From Scleropages formosus (lineage: Eukaryota > Chordata > Actinopteri > Osteoglossiformes > Osteoglossidae): a DNA stretch of 64,000 bases. The notes under the pieces are model-generated. The model did not search any database, was not told the DNA's origin, and saw nothing but the letters and a program-made list of their open reading frames with translations. Both the position numbers and the translations under genes were made by a program. Location: NCBI RefSeq assembly GCF_900964775.1, contig NC_041818.1, positions 9,879,332-9,943,331 of the forward strand, read 5' to 3'. Every line of letters starts with the position of its first letter. Position 1 is the first letter of the stretch. Shown here in pieces: positions 60,289 to 64,000 of the stretch.

Positions 60289-63200
60289 CTACACAAGGAG
60301 GCAAAAGGAAGGGTGGAAGGAAAGGACTTAGGCATAAATCTTGAGCATAAAATAAGTCTATACAGCCCCAAACAGAAAAAAAAAAAAAAAAACTAAAAGC
60401 TAGAATCACTGCAAAGATAACATTTTTACAACTTCGCTACTTATTGCAAAAATGTGACGTACTTAACAACATGCTACTCATTCTCGCAGCTGGTTTCACC
60501 CCATTTACGGTTATAAGATGTTTAATCCTCATGTTTACATGAAAAGCATGAATTGGTCCTAGATTACATGCAAATATTGTACAAGCTATAATACAAGGCA
60601 TGTAGTTAAAGGGAAACAAAGGGTACAAAAACAATGAATATTTATAAAATACATTTACATAGGTGGTGTACTCAACTTATGAACAATTGCAACTGGAAAA
60701 ATAATAGTATTTGGTCATAAGTACAATATTACTGAATGCATACATCCCTCCACTAAAGTTAGATTCTGTAAAAGCAACAATACTGTAACACACCAGTCAT
60801 CCATCATCAATGACCTGTCTAATGCACGATCATGGTTTCCAAATGACCAAAAAAAAAAAAAAACAAAAAAACTGAACATACGCTGTACAATGATGAGCTC
60901 ATTAAAGATGCAGTATGATGTGACGCCCAGCTTCCCACTGCATCCAGAAATACATATCTTTCTTATACCCGAGTAATAGAAATCTGTTTGATTCTGGGCT
61001 ACATGTGGACTATGACACACCTGAAGCTCTTGCAGAATCCTGCAGTTATTCAATTGCAAAAAGGACCACATCAGTAAACAGGATGAAATACCCTGAGCGA
61101 TTCAAAAGTGATCCAATGTTGAGACGAGTGTATGCGGAGAACCAAGTAATAAAACCAAGCACTCATCAGTACATAAAAGAACAGTAGAGGTGAACTTCAG
61201 GTCCTGCATTAAGTCGACCTCATAAGATCTGGGTAATACAAGTTCGGCTTTATAATGTTTGCATTTGTTAAACTTACCTTGCTATTTCTTGCAGAAAATG
61301 AAAGGTAATAAAAGAATTAACATTTACATACAATATTAGTCAATGAAACATTACAGTTCAAAATGAAGCTCCTTGTTGGGCCTTAATACAGTGCAACAGA
61401 AACTTTTTTTGCAGCACAGAAAGATGGACCTCTTGTCACAGGTCTTGAGTGACCTCACGCCATAGTTTTATAAAGCAATTTTTGTATTCCACAAAAATCA
61501 AGCTTTTTAACTTGTTTGGTTGTTCTCAATTATGCAAGCTTGCAAGAAGCCAGCTCTGCAGCACTCTTTCACAAAACAAACACTGTGGACTGAGTATGCA
61601 CTGGAGAAGCAGTAAGGAGATGTGGAACTCCTGACTGTGAGGGAGGGGTGATGCTGTGCTTCATTTTACCTTTTTAAGGAGAGCACTTCCTCTTTCTGGA
61701 CTGTTTTCTTTGAATCTTAAACATACTAGACAGGTATTTCTGCTGGTACTCTATCAGATTCCTATTTAGTTATTGCTTCACTCCCGCCTTCATACATGTC
61801 CATGACTCACATAATCCAGGCCCCTCTCCAAATTCCTGCCTGGAATTCCTCTCCCAGTATAACCACATACATCCAATTCGTCATACAGAAATGACGCTTC
61901 CTCCTCTGGGATTCCCACATTGTTCTCCCCCATAGTCATCACAGCATTCATTTAACACCGTTTCCTTTTCCTTGCTTGCTCTACCTTCTCCAACACATCA
62001 ATATTTCCTGCCAACCTTCCCTCATTTTCCTCTCAAAAGTGCCTTAAAATGTTTCCTCCAGTTGAGACGTCAGACACCCGCCCTCTGTGCAGCACCTCAC
62101 CATGCAAACAAGGAGACAGTGGAGGGAGGCACTGGCCCACAGGCCTACCACAGGGAACCTGTTGCAGAGGGAAATGGTGAGGGGTGGGCAGCCTCAGGAA
62201 AGCCACGTAGTCAGTGGTAGTGCCAAAGATGAGCGGAAATTATTTGAAAAACACAGAGTAAAGGAAGCCAGAAAGCTAGGGTGCAGTCCAGATGAATCAA
62301 AGCTGGAGGACCACAAAGGGGAACTTGTATGCACTTTGCGGTTTCTTCTGTTGGAATTAAAATTACTTAAGTGGGAAAATTTCACTTTCTGGTTTATGTT
62401 CCATCTTCTGTTTTCTGCTCCACAATGAGAATCACACGGTGTCTGCAAAAACTCACCTATTTTGGAATTACTTCCCCAAAGCACCACAACCCAAAAGCAC
62501 CTGAAAGGGGATTAATGACCGATATGAATGTCAAACAAACACAAATTTCAGAAGAAAAATAGTTCGCACTGTGTGTGAATTTCCTCTTGTTCCTTCCATA
62601 CTCAGTTTTGCTGGGAAGTTGTAACCTGCTGACTCAGTTCCCCAGTCACAGCACAGCAAAAGTGTCACAGAGTTACTGATTCAGCTCTTCAGTCCCAAAG
62701 CCTTTCCAAACTAGTCATGACTGCACACAACTCAAGGTTAAAGGCTAATGGCATATTGCCTTATGTTCCATGTCCTTAAATTGATCCCAGGTAAACATCA
62801 AGATGCTGATTCACTGCAGCAAGATCTAGAAATTTGGTAATAAAAGAAAAAACTCATTTAGCAAGTGTCTCAAAGTTAACATAATCCATCTTCAGCCTAG
62901 AACTATTTACCCTCAACTAACATAGGCATCTGCTAATCTGGGACTGCGAAAATCCCCTTGATGAGATTGAACACATGACTCTCCAGAGTGTAAGCCAGCC
63001 AAGCACTCCGGGAAAGGAGGCATTACTGCCTGTACTGGATTTCTCAGCACTGACCACCACATGGACCACCTTACAACAGGACTGGCAGACCAGGCAAGAA
63101 AGTCACCGTATTCCTTAAGCTTCATGTTATTTCAAAAGCCTCCAACACAAGCAGAGGTCCACAAATATGGAAAAAAAAAAAACACTACATACAATGTGAA

Positions 63201-64000
63201 AACTCAGTGCATAACTTCTGTATATACGTTATGTAAGATAGAAGTATAACAAGACGACATCAGCATGACAACATCCTGACCTCGAGACGAACTGACAAAG
63301 CCAGAACAGGTTTTCCCCAGATGAAAAGGCCTCTAGGGACTTCCTGAGTGATGGATTTTGAGGTGAATTCCATTCCCTGTAAGGCCACAAGCCCTTTCCA
63401 ATCATAACCATTTGTTACAAACAGTTCCTCATAGCTATCTGTTTAAAAAAAAGGGGACATCTGTCAGAATGCCTGAAAGGCAAACTACTTCTCTGCTTAG
63501 AGTAAACAACCGCTATACCAGCTCTAGAAGTCCGCTAAATTTCACACCTTGAAACGTCCATTTTACCAAAACCCTTGATACCTTCACCATCCACATCAGT
63601 CCTGCAATGTAACTTCCAGTGGGGCAGAACTCAAACCAGTAAAAGGGCACGCTGATTAACAATGAAAATGCAAACCACAGAAAAATAGGACAACTGAAAC
63701 TGCATGGGAAACAAAACCTCTTCAGGCCCTAAAGCAGTTTCTCTGCTCTGTTTAATGTGTTACGCTTGTTTTAGCCCTGACAACTATAATACTCTCTCTG
63801 TACCAGGGGAAAAACCCGACACGATACAAAACAGCAGAAGTGATATTTAACAAAGTCTATAAAAGTTTCAAAACAGACATCCTGGATCAAACGTATAACC
63901 AGTATAATTCCATCAGTATTCTTTCATTTCCTGCTGTTTAAACCCATTTCTTTCCGATCGAGCGCGCTGTGCTGTTCTTGCGCTGCAAGTAGCAAGTGCT
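60289..64000 (-). other. Upstream ehd1 intron running off the right edge
   Basis: The missing first ehd1 exon, expected to contain GQYSTGKTT-type P-loop sequence, was not found on the minus strand up to 64000. The interval is therefore treated as intron. It holds A-rich tracts (60379-60392, 63170-63182) and small featureless open frames. Confidence 0.45.

Overview
This window is nuclear DNA from a ray-finned fish. It holds intron-containing vertebrate genes with GT-AG splice sites, AT-rich intergenic DNA, long CA/GT microsatellites, and tRNA-headed SINEs typical of teleosts. The SINE family with a CA-repeat tail, and a gene set rather unlike that of advanced teleosts, would fit an early-branching teleost such as a bony-tongue. 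That lineage call is an inference and is weak.

Layout, left to right. Exon 1 of adss2 (minus strand, rest of the gene off the left edge) ends at about 1.0 kb. An AT-rich stretch with a LINE relic and the probable hnrnpul2 3' UTR follows. hnrnpul2 (minus, 6.36-13.48 kb) is complete in 14 coding exons. A tmem179-family gene (minus, 15.5-17.25 kb, 4 exons) is head-to-head with ttc9c (plus, 20.3-21.3 kb, 3 exons). A Dapper/Dact-family gene, best matched to dact4 (minus, 22.6-32.8 kb), is tail-to-tail with ttc9c and head-to-head with map1lc3c (plus, 37.7-39.25 kb, 4 exons). A repeat-rich interval (40-45 kb) leads to a decayed tandem copy of the 3' part of ehd1 (45.2-46.5 kb) and then to ehd1 itself (minus, 47.66-60.29 kb). 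The ehd1 5' exon lies beyond the right edge.

The genes do not form a pathway. They cover purine synthesis (adss2), RNA and chromatin biology (hnrnpul2), Wnt/TGF-beta signalling (dact), autophagy (map1lc3c) and endosomal recycling (ehd1). Their grouping is of interest for synteny: hnrnpul2, ttc9c and ehd1 have human counterparts on 11q12-q13, adss2 and map1lc3c on 1q43-q44, and tmem179 on 14q32.

The most interesting items are the dact-family gene, which lacks the usual C-terminal PDZ ligand and any visible leucine zipper; the decayed ehd1 tandem duplicate; a 60-bp-arm fold-back containing a doubled interferon-response-like motif in an ehd1 intron; CTCF-like sites in two divergent intergenic regions; a triple CCAAT array at hnrnpul2; and an orphan CRE/TATA CpG-rich segment inside the dact intron. 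I found no convincing wholly new system. I saw no retrovirus-like element, rRNA, tRNA gene or CRISPR array.
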